This document shows, in pieces, positions 11,385 through 22,736 of a stretch of DNA of 64,000 nt. The notes below the pieces were generated by a model that had not been told where the DNA came from, ran no database searches, and was given only the letters and a program-made list of their open reading frames with translations. The DNA lies in contig NC_068563.1 of the NCBI RefSeq assembly GCF_022201045.2, positions 28,927,001-28,991,000 on the forward strand. Reading direction: 5' to 3'. The DNA is from Citrus sinensis. Lineage: Eukaryota > Streptophyta > Magnoliopsida > Sapindales > Rutaceae. Every line of letters begins with the position of its first letter. Positions within the stretch are counted from its first letter, which is position 1. The translations under genes were made by a program, and so were the position numbers.

Positions 11385-12743
11385 TAGGGGTGGCAAAACG
11401 AATCAAATTCGAATCGAATAGTAAACGAATTGGGTCAAAATTCTACTAATTCGGATTCGATTTGTTTATTAAACGAATAGAAATCTTAGGATACGGATTC
11501 GATTCGTTTAATTTATTTAGTAGAATTAATGAATGAATCGAATCCGGATGCATTTATTATTTATTTATCCTATTGCGAATCCATAACGAATCGAATTAAA
11601 TCAAGATTTGTTTACAATTCATTTAGAAAAATATAATTAATAAACAAAATTAAGCAAAATAAAATATAAAAAAACCACAAATTTAATATCCTACAACAAA
11701 ATATAAATAATCCAAACCATATTCTATGATTAAATATACAGTCATCCAAATACCAAATTACAAATCCCTAATAATACAAATAACAATAATTCAAATTCAA
11801 ATTATAAAGTAAGGTAATTTCTTTAATTCTCTCCATTTTGTCTTTGTCACCTTGAAAATAAAAATCCTAAACCAAAAAGTAAATAAAATATAATTAACAT
11901 GCTACAATTTTGATAATAGTCATTGTAAAATTTTAAATATTAAATATATAGCAAATTTACAATACTATTAAGAAAATAATAATTAAATCTATAAAACCAA
12001 AAAAATAGACAAGATAAATCTACAAAGCCGAAAAAAATAGGCAACATTTTAAGTACTCATGATGCATAATATGCTTCTAGGTTTGGCCAACTGTTACTTG
12101 GGTGAATTTCCAGTACGTCCCTCATTTATTATCTGAGCAAGAAATGAAAAATTAACATTGATGGCTACTAAGTAGTGGATCCTCAAAAGACAAATCCAAA
12201 TCAAGATGAATAAAAGACAAACCCAAGCCAAAACGTAGCACTTGTTGGATGCAAAAATAATAAAAAAGAGAAAAAGAAGTGGAGCTTACTGTGATTTATG
12301 CAAGATGATGACTGCTGCTGGACTGTTGGTTGAGAAATTGTGAAATCGTGGCTGAGTTGCTAAGAGATGAAGGGAAAGAGAGTGTGAAATGTGAGATTAG
12401 GGCCAGCTGCTCTAATTGCTATTTCACTTTGCTTTAGCCAATTGCTTAAAATTATAATATTAACCTCCCAATTTTAAAAAGTTTTCAAATAAATTTAAGG
12501 ATAAAAAAGTAATTTAATTAAATGAATTGACTTGTATTCAATTCGTTTATGACATGTCTATTAAACAAATCTTAAACGAATAGACGAATCTAAATCTTTA
12601 AACCCGCATTCGATTCGTTTAATTAGCGAATCGAATCGAATTCACCCATTTATTAAACGAATCCATTTTTTCAAACCCAAACTCATTTAATGCGAATCGA
12701 ATCGAATCGAATAAACGAATCCCGACTCATATTGTCACCCCTA
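11385..12743. mobile_element. Non-autonomous hAT element, 1.36 kb
   Basis: Terminal repeats taggggtggcaa and (opposite strand) taggggtgacaa differ at one base. Flanks atttggat (11377-11384) and gtttggat (12744-12751) are an 8-bp duplication with one mismatch. Both subterminal zones (about 11397-11640 and 12525-12725) are packed with cgaatcgaat-like motifs in opposing orientation, the usual transposase-binding layout of hAT elements. No transposase frame remains; the interior is AT-rich with no frame above about 60 codons. It sits only 108 bases from the smaller hAT element, but the ends differ, so they are separate families. Confidence 0.9.
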
Positions 12744-12751
12744 GTTTGGAT

Positions 12752-13201
12752 GAGATCTTAGTCAAAAGCTGGCTAAAACATCCTTTTTACTTTTGTTAAA
12801 ATTATTGTTAAAAAGTCATCATAGACTACATATTATTAATTTTTATTTTATAATTATAATTTTTTTCACAATAATTTTAATTTAGAATTTACAATACTTC
12901 AATACCAAATAAGATCAAATAAGATTTATGATTTAAGAATCTATTGATCCATTAACATTAACTTTTGATACTTCTAAAAAAAATTTAATAACAAAAGCTT
13001 TGTTATTTTTGAAATAAAAATTTATTGTATTTGGTATGTACGAGTTTCAAAGACTAACAATTATAAACAGAAGTCATATCCACTTATAAATCATGGCTGC
13101 AGGTGTTTCAAGCACTTCGTCAGTGCGGGTAGCGCCCCCCGGTAACAATACCAAATGGAGTCTTTCTTATACACCCATTAATAGAAAAACAAAAGCTAAA
13201 T
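12752..13201. other. AT-rich spacer between hAT and copia elements
   Basis: No gene or repeat recognised. The final 100 bases (gcgggtagcgcccccc and following) are less AT-rich and form the left flank of the copia insertion. Confidence 0.5.
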
Positions 13202-13206
13202 GGTAT

Positions 13207-13589
13207 ACTTAAATTCTTATGAATTGCTTAAGTATGCAAGCAGAGCAGAAAGACAAACAACCTTTTCATATATTATGATGACATTAAAAAGATATACACA
13301 TCCTTCACATATTTATACTAAACGTAAAAATGGTAGCTTGCTCAAAGGGAAAACAAAAATGAATAAAACAAAAGATTACAGCTGCACTAGCCAATCATTG
13401 AAAACATTCTAGAAACTCCAGCTTGCAGTATTCACGTGAAAATATTCCCCTGCATAACAGTTTTGCTAGCTCATTGAATACACCTCAGCTTCTTCATCAG
13501 CTGGCTGCTGGATATTACAGCTCAGGTGGTGTGCCAACATGGCCTTGGGGTCAATTGTTGACTCATCTTCATAGTCTGAATTCTCAACA
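13207..13589 (-). repeat. Left LTR (3' LTR) of the copia element
   Basis: This 383-bp copy matches the copy at 18130-18512 at all but about three positions. In element orientation it begins TGTTGAGAATTC and ends TTTAAGT. A purine-rich tract at about 13590-13605 (gagagaggg on the minus strand) directly precedes it and serves as plus-strand primer. Confidence 0.95.
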
Positions 13590-16500
13590 CCCTCTCTCAA
13601 ACTTAAGGTCTTGTCAAAGACATTAAGTTTGCTTCTAAATTGACTGAACTTGTAATTAGGCAATGGCTTGGTTAGTATGTCTGCAACTTGATCTCTACTG
13701 GCTACAAAACTGATTTCTAGCTCTCCTTGAGTGACTTTGTCTCTAATGAAATGAAGGTCTATCTCAAAATGCTTTGTCTTTGAGTGATACACTGGATTTG
13801 TGGCTATTGCTGCTGCACTTGTGCTATCACTTAAGATCATTGGAACTCTTTGCATCTTGATTTCCAATTCACCAAACAGAGAATTTATCCAAGTGATTTC
13901 AGTAGTACACAAAGCTATGGCCCTGTACTCGGACTCAGCTGTCGATCTTGCTACCATGCCTTGCTTTCTTGAGCTCCAAGCTACTAAATTGTCTCCCAAA
14001 AACACACAATATCCACTTACTGATCTTCTGTCATCTGGATCACTAGCCCAGTCAGCATCAGTATAGGCTATCAAATCTAGATGTTCTGACTTCTGGAACT
14101 TTAAACACATGTTTGCAGTGCTCTTTAGGTACCTCAACACTCGTTTGCAAGCTGTCCAGTGAGATTGTCTTGGGTCAGACAGGTATTGGCTGAGCTTGTT
14201 AACAGAATATGCAAGCTCTGGTCTTGTTAGAACAGCATACTGTAGACTTCCTACAACACTCCTATAAAATGAGGGATTGTCAAGCTTGGTGCCTTCACCC
14301 TTCTTTAGTTTCTCTGCTGTGCTGAATGGTGACTCTATTCCCTTGCAACTCTCCATCTCTGTTTTAGCTAATAGGTCTTGAACATATTTAGCTTGAGAGA
14401 GCAGAATGGAGTTCTGATTTCTTATAACCTGTATCCCAAGGAAGTAGCTTAAATTTCCAAGATCTTTCAGTGCAAAGGCTCCACTTAACTTTCCTATCAC
14501 TTCCTCAATACCCTTGCTGTTATTTCCAGTCATAATTATGTCATCTACATACACAAGCACAATGATTATTTCAGCACTGCTTCTTTTGAAGAATAGAGAA
14601 GTATCACACTTGGAGTTGTTGAATCCCCAAGAGCACAGAGCATTCTTTAATTTGTCAAACCATGCTCTGGGTGCTTGTCTTAGTCCATAAAGAGCTTTCT
14701 TGAGCTTGCATATGTAGTTTGGTCTTCTCCTATCCTCAAATCCCTCAGGTTGTGGCATGTACACTGTCTCTGTCAAATCTCCATTCAGAAATGCATTATT
14801 TATGTCAACCTGCCTCAACAGCTAATCATTACTTACAGCCAAAGTTAAAATGATTCTGATTGTTGCAGCTTTAACCACAGGGCTGAAAGTCTCATTAAAG
14901 TCAAGTCCTGGTGTCTGCAGAAACCCCTTCACGACAAGTCTAGCTTTATATCTATTTATGGTGCCATTTGGATTTTCCTTTACTTTGTACACCCATTTGT
15001 TGCCAATGAGTTTGTAGTTCTGGTCATGTGGAATTAAGGTCCAGGTTTGGTTTTTGACAAGAGCATTATATTCATCGTCCATTGCTCTTCTCCATTTAGG
15101 ATCTTTCAATGCCACAGTGGAGTCAGGGGGTAAGGAAGTTTGAGATTGAGTGGATGTTTGATAAACCTTTGGCTTGAAAATCCCTGCTTTTGACCTAGTG
15201 ATCATGGGATGTAAGGAGGCTTGAGTGTTTGGTTCTGTTATGGGAGGCAAGGTGCAGTTTTCTACTGAGGTGTTTGGTGAGAGTTCAACAGGTGAGTGGT
15301 TGTCTGATATAGAGTTGAGGCTCAAATTCTGACAAGCTTCATCTTGACTAAAACTTGGGAGCTGTTCTGAGTTTCCAGCAGTGGCCTGAGATTGACTATG
15401 AGCTGCATTTTGTTGTGTTGACTCAGGAGGAACACTAGTAGAGAAAGATACAACTTGAAATTTTTCTAGAATTGTGGGGGAATCATTTTGGTCAATGAGC
15501 CTTTGCTTGCAGAAATTTGAGTCATTTTGAAAAGGGAATGAATGTTCATTAAATTTGACACTGGCTGAAATGTAGATCCTCCCAGAATGATGCATGCAAA
15601 TGTAACCTTTGTGACTGATGCTAATGCCTAGTAGTGTGCACTTGGAAGTGTGAAAATCAAACTTATGCTTGTTGTAGGGTCTTAAGTATGGATAGCATTC
15701 ACAACCGAAAACTTTAATTTGGGAATAATCTGGTTTGGTGAGATATAACAGCTCAAATGGAGTTTTGTTTTCAAGAATAGGTGAGGTTAATCTGTTTATG
15801 ATGTAGGTGGCATAGCTGAAAGCTTCTTGCCAATATCTCAAAGGCATTTTTGCTTGGGCTAGTAATGTTAGGCCAGTTTCCACAATGTGTCTGTGTTTTC
15901 TCTCCACCTTTCCATTTTGTTCATGTAAATAAGGGCATGAGTGTCTTAAGGCTATTCCTTCTTTCTTGAGAAAGGGTTCGAAAGTTTTAAACTCCCCACC
16001 CATGTCTGTTTGTAAAGCCTTGATTCTTAAATTTAGCTGATTTTCTACTTGGTTTTTAAACACAATGAATGTGTCAAGGGCTTGTGATTTTGTTGTTAAG
16101 GGAAACAACCATGTGTATCTTGTCTTGTCATCCACAAATGATATGTAATATTTGTGTCCATGGGTAGATGGAATGGGTGCTGGTCCCCAGAGATCATTGT
16201 GTATTAGTTCTAAGGCTGTGCTGGTCTTGGTTTCAATGCTTTTAAAGTTCAGTTTTGATTGCTTTCCATACTGACAAGCATTACAGAATGAGGGAAAGAT
16301 ATTTTTATTTAAGTTGAGCTGATTACAAGATAATAGAGTATTTTTCAGAACTGACTCATTTGGATGCCCCAGCCTATGGTGCCAGAGATCCATTTCATTT
16401 GTTTTAAGATCCCTACTGCTTGTATCAGCTCTACTGGACTCGACAACACTGGCACCAACACTGGCACCTAAAGACTCATTACTACTGAAATTGAAACATG

Positions 16501-18117
16501 CCATTGACATTAGATTGCTAATGCAACTTATTGACTCGGGTATTGGAAATGAAGATAGCTCAGCAGCATAAGTAACCTTGTTGCCACTCAAATGAGTTGG
16601 CATGCACAGCAACTCATATAGTCCATCTCTAGCCACTCCTTTCACCAGAATTCTCCCTTGGCTCTTGTCCTTGATGAAGCAAACAGATTTTTGAAACTCA
16701 ACATCAATATCATTATCATGAAGCAATTTAGAAACACTAATGAGATTTTTGGTAATATCAGGTACAAACAAAATATGATTTAATTTGATATGTTTGTGTG
16801 GACTGTGAGTGCGCAATATAGAATAACCAATGTGAGAGATGTGAAGTTTGTTACCATTACCAACAGTGAGCTTGTCATTACCTTGGTACTCTGAGTTCAG
16901 GTTCATGTTTCCAATAGTATTGGTCACATGATTTGTGGCACCACTGTCAAGGTACCAGGCATTGCTGCTTTGTCCTTCTGCTGTGGCCATGTAGGCTCCT
17001 CTCCTCCTATTTGGCTGTGGCACATAATTTTTCTTAAACATATGCCAGCATTCAGCAGCTGTGTGTCCCATTTTGAGGCAGATTTGGCATGGACCCTTTG
17101 GCTCAGAACCTTCACCTTCTGCAGCAACTTTGCCTTTGCCTTTGTCTTGAATAATTTGATTTCCCTGACCATGACCACCATTACCACCATTTCCAGTGCC
17201 ACCACCAGGATTTCTGAAGACTATCCCAGGTTGTTGCTGACTGCCAAATCTTTCACCATTGCCCCAGTTCCTCCTGCCATTTCTCATCTGTGTGAAGTTA
17301 GCCTTAAGAGTCCCTGGGCTGAGGTTTTGCTCAGTCCTGGTTTCTTGGCTGAGGAGCATGCTGTAGACCTCTGACAATGAAGGAGTTTCTGGCATATAGT
17401 TAATGTTAGTGACAACAGAGTCATATTCAGATCCTACTCCAGCTAAGACACACATAATAAAGTCCTCATCACTCATGTTATTTCCAGCTGCTCTGAGTGT
17501 GTTTAGGATAGTTTTCATCCTGGAGTAATAATCATGGATTGTAAGAGAGCCCTTTTTAGTGGTTTGAATCTGTGTCCTCAAATATAGGATTCTAGCTCTT
17601 GTTCTTGCACCATACTGATTGGTGAGAGTTGTCCAAACTTCATGTGAAGTAGAACAATCCACCACAGTGCCGAGGACACCCTCACTGAGAGATGAGAGCA
17701 ACCAGCTCAAAAGAATGTGATCCTGTTTCTTCCAGATTTGATATTCTGGATTTTGGTGGGTAATGGTAGCTTGGTTAGGTCCAGGATTGGTGAAATATCT
17801 GGGGGGACATGTATAGCTTCCATTTATGAAGCCTTCGAGCTCATTTGCTCGTATGCTGGAGACCACTTGTGATCTCCAGAGCATGAAATTGTTCTGTGTT
17901 AGCTTGATGGGAGTGGTGAACACATATGTGTTGCTGGTGATATGTTGGGTAGGAGATGGGTTCATTATGGTCACATTTCTTGTGTTATTATCTGGATTCT
18001 GATTGTCGATATTTTCAGGTTGGTTTTGATTCAAATCATTTGGTTGATCATCTGGATTTTCCAGAGTTTGATCCATGTTTGTTTGTGAATTTCTGCTGCT
18101 TTCCATAGCTCAAAGTT

Positions 18118-18129
18118 GCTCTGATACCA
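18118..18129 (-). other. Primer-binding site, initiator tRNA-Met type
   Basis: On the minus strand these 12 bases read tggtatcagagc, complementary to the 3' end of plant initiator methionine tRNA, the usual primer for copia elements. It touches the LTR with no gap. Confidence 0.9.
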
Positions 18130-18512
18130 ACTTAAATTCTTATGAATTGCTTAAGTATGCAAGCAGAGCAGAAAGACAAACAACCTTTTCATATATTATG
18201 ATGACATTAAAAAGATATACACATCCTTCACATATTTATACTAAACGTAAAAATGGTAGCTTGCTCAAAGGGAAAACAAAAATGAATAAAACAAAAGATT
18301 ACAGCTGCACTAGCCAATCATTGAAAACATTCTAGAAACTCCAGCTTGCAGTATTCACGTGAAAATATTCCCCTGCATAACAGTTTTGCCAGCTCATTGA
18401 ATACACCTCAGCTTCTTCATCAGCTGGCTGCTGGATATTACTGCTCAGGTGGTGTGCCAACATGGCCTTGGGGTCAATTGTTGACTCCTCTTCATAGTCT
18501 GAATTCTCAACA
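18130..18512 (-). repeat. Right LTR (5' LTR) of the copia element
   Basis: The 5' LTR in element orientation and the source of the element's promoter. It is followed on the element strand directly by the primer-binding site, with no spacer. Its outer end abuts the ggtat duplication at 18513-18517. Confidence 0.95.
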
Positions 18513-18517
18513 GGTAT

Positions 18518-18864
18518 CATCCTCCATCAAAATCTTCTGCCATTGTCTCTCCCCTCCAAGAATCACTTATATATCGCTAGTGGGTTCCATGGTGAGACCA
18601 GCAAACATAAAGTAAAAAGCCTTATAATGCTACTGTAGATTTGATGGGCATGCCACCCGGCAGCTAATTATACTTGTCAATATATAAATGTAACATCTAG
18701 GGGGCCATGGAGATTTGCATAGTTTCTCGTCTAGTTTTTCCCAAACCCTTCTTCACCCTGTATAGGTTGTTGATCCCTTTGTCCAATCCTAAACGGCCTA
18801 ATAAATTTAAATATCAAACAATCTAAGGAAATTCAATAATTAGAAGATTAAAAGAGAAAAAAAG
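18518..18864 (+). other. Upstream region of the PPR gene, right of the copia insertion
   Basis: About 350 bases separate the copia element from the PPR start codon. This must hold the PPR core promoter and leader, unless transcription begins within or beyond the element. No clear TATA box in the canonical spot; taatatataaatg-like runs near 18680 are candidates. Confidence 0.35.
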
Positions 18865-20677
18865 ATGCAAGCAATAGCCCCATGGGGGCAAAGAGGGTTG
18901 TTCATTCAGGCAATACGTTCAACAGTCAACCAAACGTCCTCTATTTTCAACTTTTTCTGTACTCAACCTCCCAATAAGCTTCTAACGAGCAACATAGAGC
19001 CAGGACTAGAAAAACCTAAGTGCTTATCTTTAAGAATTGAGAGGCTGCCGAGAGGAGAGCCTGTTGGGTCCGCATTTCAAAGCTGGATGCGCGAGGGCTT
19101 TCCCGTCCATCGAGGCGAAATTTTTCACTCTATAAATCGTTTGAGGAAGCTTCAACTGAACAAACGAGCTCTTGAGGTACAAATGTCTTTGTTTCTTTAT
19201 GTACCTTGAGTGGGACACTTATAAAGCAATGCACATGTTTGTCTAAATGCTTGAGTGAGCTGTATTAGATGCTTTTATCATATATGTTACATTAGCTCGT
19301 TATTTGTGTTCGTTTTAAGAATTTATCATGTCATGTCCGTTTGCAGGAAACGAGTCTGTACACATAGTTAGTATGCATGAGCGTTGAACGGATTTAAGGC
19401 TAAGGTTTTTGCTTTTTTGCCAGGTGATGGAATGGGTGATTAGAGAGAGACCCTATAGGCCAAAAGAATTGGACTACTCTTATCTGTTGGAATTTACTAT
19501 TAAAAATCATGGGATATCACAGGGTGAGAAGCTCTTTTGCTGCATCCCTAAGGATTATCAGAATGAGTTGCTTTATAACAATCTTGTTATTGCATGCTTG
19601 GACAAAGGCGTGATCAAGCTTTCCCTTGAATACATGAAGAAAATGCGGGTGTTGGGTCATTCCATTTCATACTTGGTCTTCAACCGCCTCATAATCCTCA
19701 ATTCGTCTCCTGGCCGTAGGAAAACCATTCCGAATATCCTAAGGCAAATGAAGGCTGATAAGGTGGCACCACATGTTTCGACCTTCCACATTCTGATGAA
19801 AATAGAAGCTAATGATCATAACATTGAAGGGTTGATGAAGGTTTACAGTGACATGAAGCGGTCAGAAGTAGAGCCAAATGAAGTTTCTTACTGCATATTA
19901 GCTACTGCCCATGCAGTGGCAAGGTTGTACAGTGTTGCCGAAACCTATGTTGAAGCACTGGAGAAGTCTATGACGGGGAATAACTGGTCGACACTGGATG
20001 TCCTTATCATATTATATGGGTATCTGGCGAAAGGAAAGGATCTTGAGAGAATTTGGGCCACTGTGCAAGAACTCCCCAATGTTCGGTCGAAAAGTTATGT
20101 GTTAGCAATTGAAGCATTTGGTAGGATTGCACAGGTAAGTCGTGCTGAAGAGCTTTGGCTTGAAATGCAGTCAGTGAAACAGTTGAAGGCAACAGAACAG
20201 TACAACTCTGTGATATCTGTATATTGCAAAAATGGATTTATTGATAAGGCCTCTGGGCTTCTGAAGGAAATGAGTATGAATGGCTGCAAACCTAATGCCA
20301 TAACTTATCGACATCTTGCTCTGGGTTGCTTCAAGGCAAATTTAGTGGAGGAAGGGTTCAAGGCTCTAGAGCTGGGGATGAAACTGATAACGACCAAAAA
20401 AGTCAGAAGCTCAACTCCATGGTTGGAGACAACCCTCTCAATAATTGAGATTTTTGCTGAGAAGGGTGATGTCGGGAATGCTGAGAATTTATTTGAAGAA
20501 CTAAAGAAAGCTAATTACACCAAGTACACGTTTGTATACAATACATTGATCAAGGCTTATGTCAAAGCCAAAATTAATGATCCAAACCTCTTGAGAAGGA
20601 TGATTCTAGGAGGCGCTAGACCAGATGCTGAAACCTATAGCTTATTGAAACTTGCCGAACAGTTTCAAAAGAAATGA
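18865..20677 (+). CDS. P-class PPR protein (At1g07590-like), two exons
   Basis: Pentatricopeptide repeat proteins bind organellar RNA and guide its processing. Exon 1 is 18865-19176 and exon 2 is 19424-20677, joined in phase 0 (gag/gtac, ttgccag/gtg), giving 521 residues. Exon 1 (104 residues) is basic and low in acid residues, as a mitochondrial presequence would be. Exon 2 opens with VMEWVIRERPYRP, the mark of the P-class subgroup around At1g07590 whose members carry an intron here. At least eight degenerate 35-residue repeats follow, for example YNSVISVYCKNGFIDKASG and YNTLIKAYVKAKI. No E, DYW or SMR domain. Organelle and RNA target cannot be read from sequence; mitochondrial by analogy. 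The first ATG with an open frame was taken as start. Confidence 0.88.
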
Positions 20678-21580
20678 TAATCTGTTTATGACTGATGAAT
20701 TTTATTTATTCTTTGCCACTGATTCTTACTCGAGACAAATTAAGTCTTATGTATTATTGTTGTATATTGAACAAATTATGATAGGCAAGATGGAGAAGGT
20801 TCTGCGGAATTTTCCCGTAAAGTATTGGGAAAGATGATTGAAATACATTCACAGATTATATTTATAATTCTGGCTGTACGCATTCAAAGATACAATGCTA
20901 GACATTTTTTCTGTTGCATGTTTATAGTTTTTGAAAACGAGTTTCATTGAACGAGCTTCTTAGTATGGCGCTTAACACAGATAGGATTCGTTAGAAGTGA
21001 TAACCCAGAATTATGATGATGCACATTGCTGCCCATCATCATTGGCGTGATCTAGAACCTTCTTTTGGACCTGCTGCAATGGAACGTCTTGATTGCTTTA
21101 CCCGTGCTTTTGTCCCTAACCACTATTCCAAAGCCATCATTTACCATTTTTGGTTTTTCTTCTCATTGGCAAAGGATATTATATGAGAACCCCAGGTTTA
21201 GAGGTTAAGTGCATGTTTTGATTAACAAATATCCATGTTCATTGTTTCCATCATAAGTTGGATAAGAAATTACAATCATCTTAGTTCAGATAGTGGAGGA
21301 AAAAAAAAATACTTCACTTGCAGTCACAACAACTCTTTTCAGGAAACACACCTCATGCAAATACCAGATCATTATACGTTTTCTCTTTCTTGATTAAAAA
21401 CTGTTAGCCCTCAGAAATTGGTAATGAGGAAGAGCATACAATGAGCTTCCAAATCGTTAAAATGGCTAACATTATTATATGTTTCTTACAACCATTGAAA
21501 AAAGTGAAAATGATAGAAGGAACAAACCACGTAGTAACTCAAAAAAAGCAGAGATCAGAAAGAATTCTGGTTGACATTGC
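20678..21580. other. PPR 3' UTR and convergent spacer before OEP16-1
   Basis: The PPR gene and OEP16-1 point toward each other. The first 150-250 bases are the PPR 3' UTR; the last about 100-200 bases are probably the OEP16-1 3' UTR on the other strand. Nothing else was recognised. Confidence 0.45.
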
Positions 21581-22736
21581 TCAGCTGCGGTAACTAAGGA
21601 ACTCTGCAGCAGCTGCAATGGCACCTCCTGTGAGGGCATCCATCACAACCTTGTCCCTTTTATTTTTGCCAACCGCAGAGACCAAAGCCCCAGTGAAAGC
21701 ACCTCCAATCATCGCGTTCTTCTGCAGTATATCCAAAGACACAGATAGCTGGAATTAGAATTATTGATTGAAAATCACTATCAAGAGAAACCTATAGATT
21801 AAACTTACCAGATTCTCGGAGTCATCAATACTCATGTTCTAGAACAATTTGCAAATAAATCACAATAGTTACAAGCGAGTCCTGGAGGAAATTATACTTT
21901 ATAACATACCCAGTCTTTGGTGCCACGGACCTTCTCGACCCCATACTCCATGCCTACATAAACCCCGGCCACAGTTCCTGTTGGAGAATAAAAGAAAAAC
22001 TTCAAATCATTTGCTCTCAGTACAGAATGATCTCAAAGGAGACAAGTTTCATAAACAACTACATGGCTATATATGCAATATGCTACATACTTACCCCAAT
22101 ATGCACCTTCTTTACACATCTTCTTCAACTGCAGAAACATCGTTCTCAATTGGTGAAAATGAATATTTAGCTCTTACAGATAAACATATTATTTAGTAAA
22201 AGAGGAAATCTACTAATCAGGCAATAGATATAGAAACACTCACTGCATGCTCAAGATGGTGACGGGAAAAGTTCCCTGCAAGAAAAATGCAATATTAGAC
22301 CAACAACTCAATTTAGTGACAGAATCCCATTTGATGCGAGATAATCATCAATGCATTTACATCCGAAAAAAAGAAAAAAGAAAAAGCAATTTTTATATCA
22401 GTAGCAGTTTTTTTTTTAAAAAAAAAAAAAAGAAAGAAAGAAAAGAAAAGGAGGAGGAGGAGGAAATGACCTCCTTTAACAATATTATAAGTATCCTCAG
22501 CAACTGCTCTTGTTGCTGCAACCTGAAAAGGCCAAAAGCGTATAGTTTTGATGAAAAAGATTTGAACGATACAGAACAGCACATACGTAACAAAAAACGA
22601 AGAAATGTATCGCTGAAATTACAGCTCCGATCTTCAAGAAGCCATCGACAGTATGATTGAGGAAATCATTGCCCGTGTCTATTCCAACATCAACCCTTGG
22701 GGTTGTTAAAGCGCCTGCAAAGCTGCTCTTCGGCAT
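21581..22736 (-). CDS. OEP16-1: Outer envelope pore protein 16-1, seven exons
   Basis: OEP16 is a Tim17/PRAT-family channel in the plastid outer envelope that passes amino acids and amines; it has also been linked to protochlorophyllide oxidoreductase import. Minus-strand exons in order: 22623-22736, 22471-22522, 22244-22275, 22095-22128, 21910-21977, 21809-21838, 21581-21721; all have GT-AG ends and phases agree, giving 156 residues. The start MPKSSFAGALTTPR and the parts NHTVDGFLKIGA, KKMCKEGAYWG, GVYVGMEYGVEKVRG and KNAMIGGAFTGALVSA fit OEP16-1 closely, with four helical segments. Pea and Arabidopsis OEP16-1, as I recall them, are about 146-148 residues and run DW directly into KNAM. Here a 30-nt exon (NMSIDDSENL) lies between; skipping it keeps frame and gives 146 residues. 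It may be a cassette exon. CXIP4 and a RING gene follow within 8 kb, as in Arabidopsis. Confidence 0.93.

Larger units (their letters stand above)
13207..18512 (-). mobile_element. Ty1/copia LTR retrotransposon, young and nearly whole
   Basis: A 5.3-kb element in minus orientation, bounded by two 383-bp LTRs and a 5-bp target duplication ggtat (13202-13206, 18513-18517). Inside the right LTR lies a tRNA-iMet primer site; a purine-rich tract lies inside the left LTR. Coding parts in element order: gag with a CCHC knuckle (about 17.0-18.1 kb), protease with DSGA (about 16.9 kb), GAG-pre-integrase and integrase (about 15.7-16.4 kb), reverse transcriptase with YVDD (about 14.0-15.1 kb) and RNase H (about 13.6-14.0 kb). 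Integrase before RT makes it copia, not gypsy. The coding end reaches into the left LTR. It looks nearly whole, with about one break. The LTRs differ at about 3 of 383 sites, which suggests well under a million years at usual plant rates. It lies about 350 bases upstream of the next PPR gene. Confidence 0.95.

Noticed and set aside
13200-13626. Plus-strand frames over the left LTR, and the twins at 18075-18615
   Set aside because: They lie on the non-coding strand of the copia LTRs and repeat because the LTRs repeat.
16928-17374. Plus-strand 148-codon frame inside the copia element
   Set aside because: Antisense shadow of the gag region.
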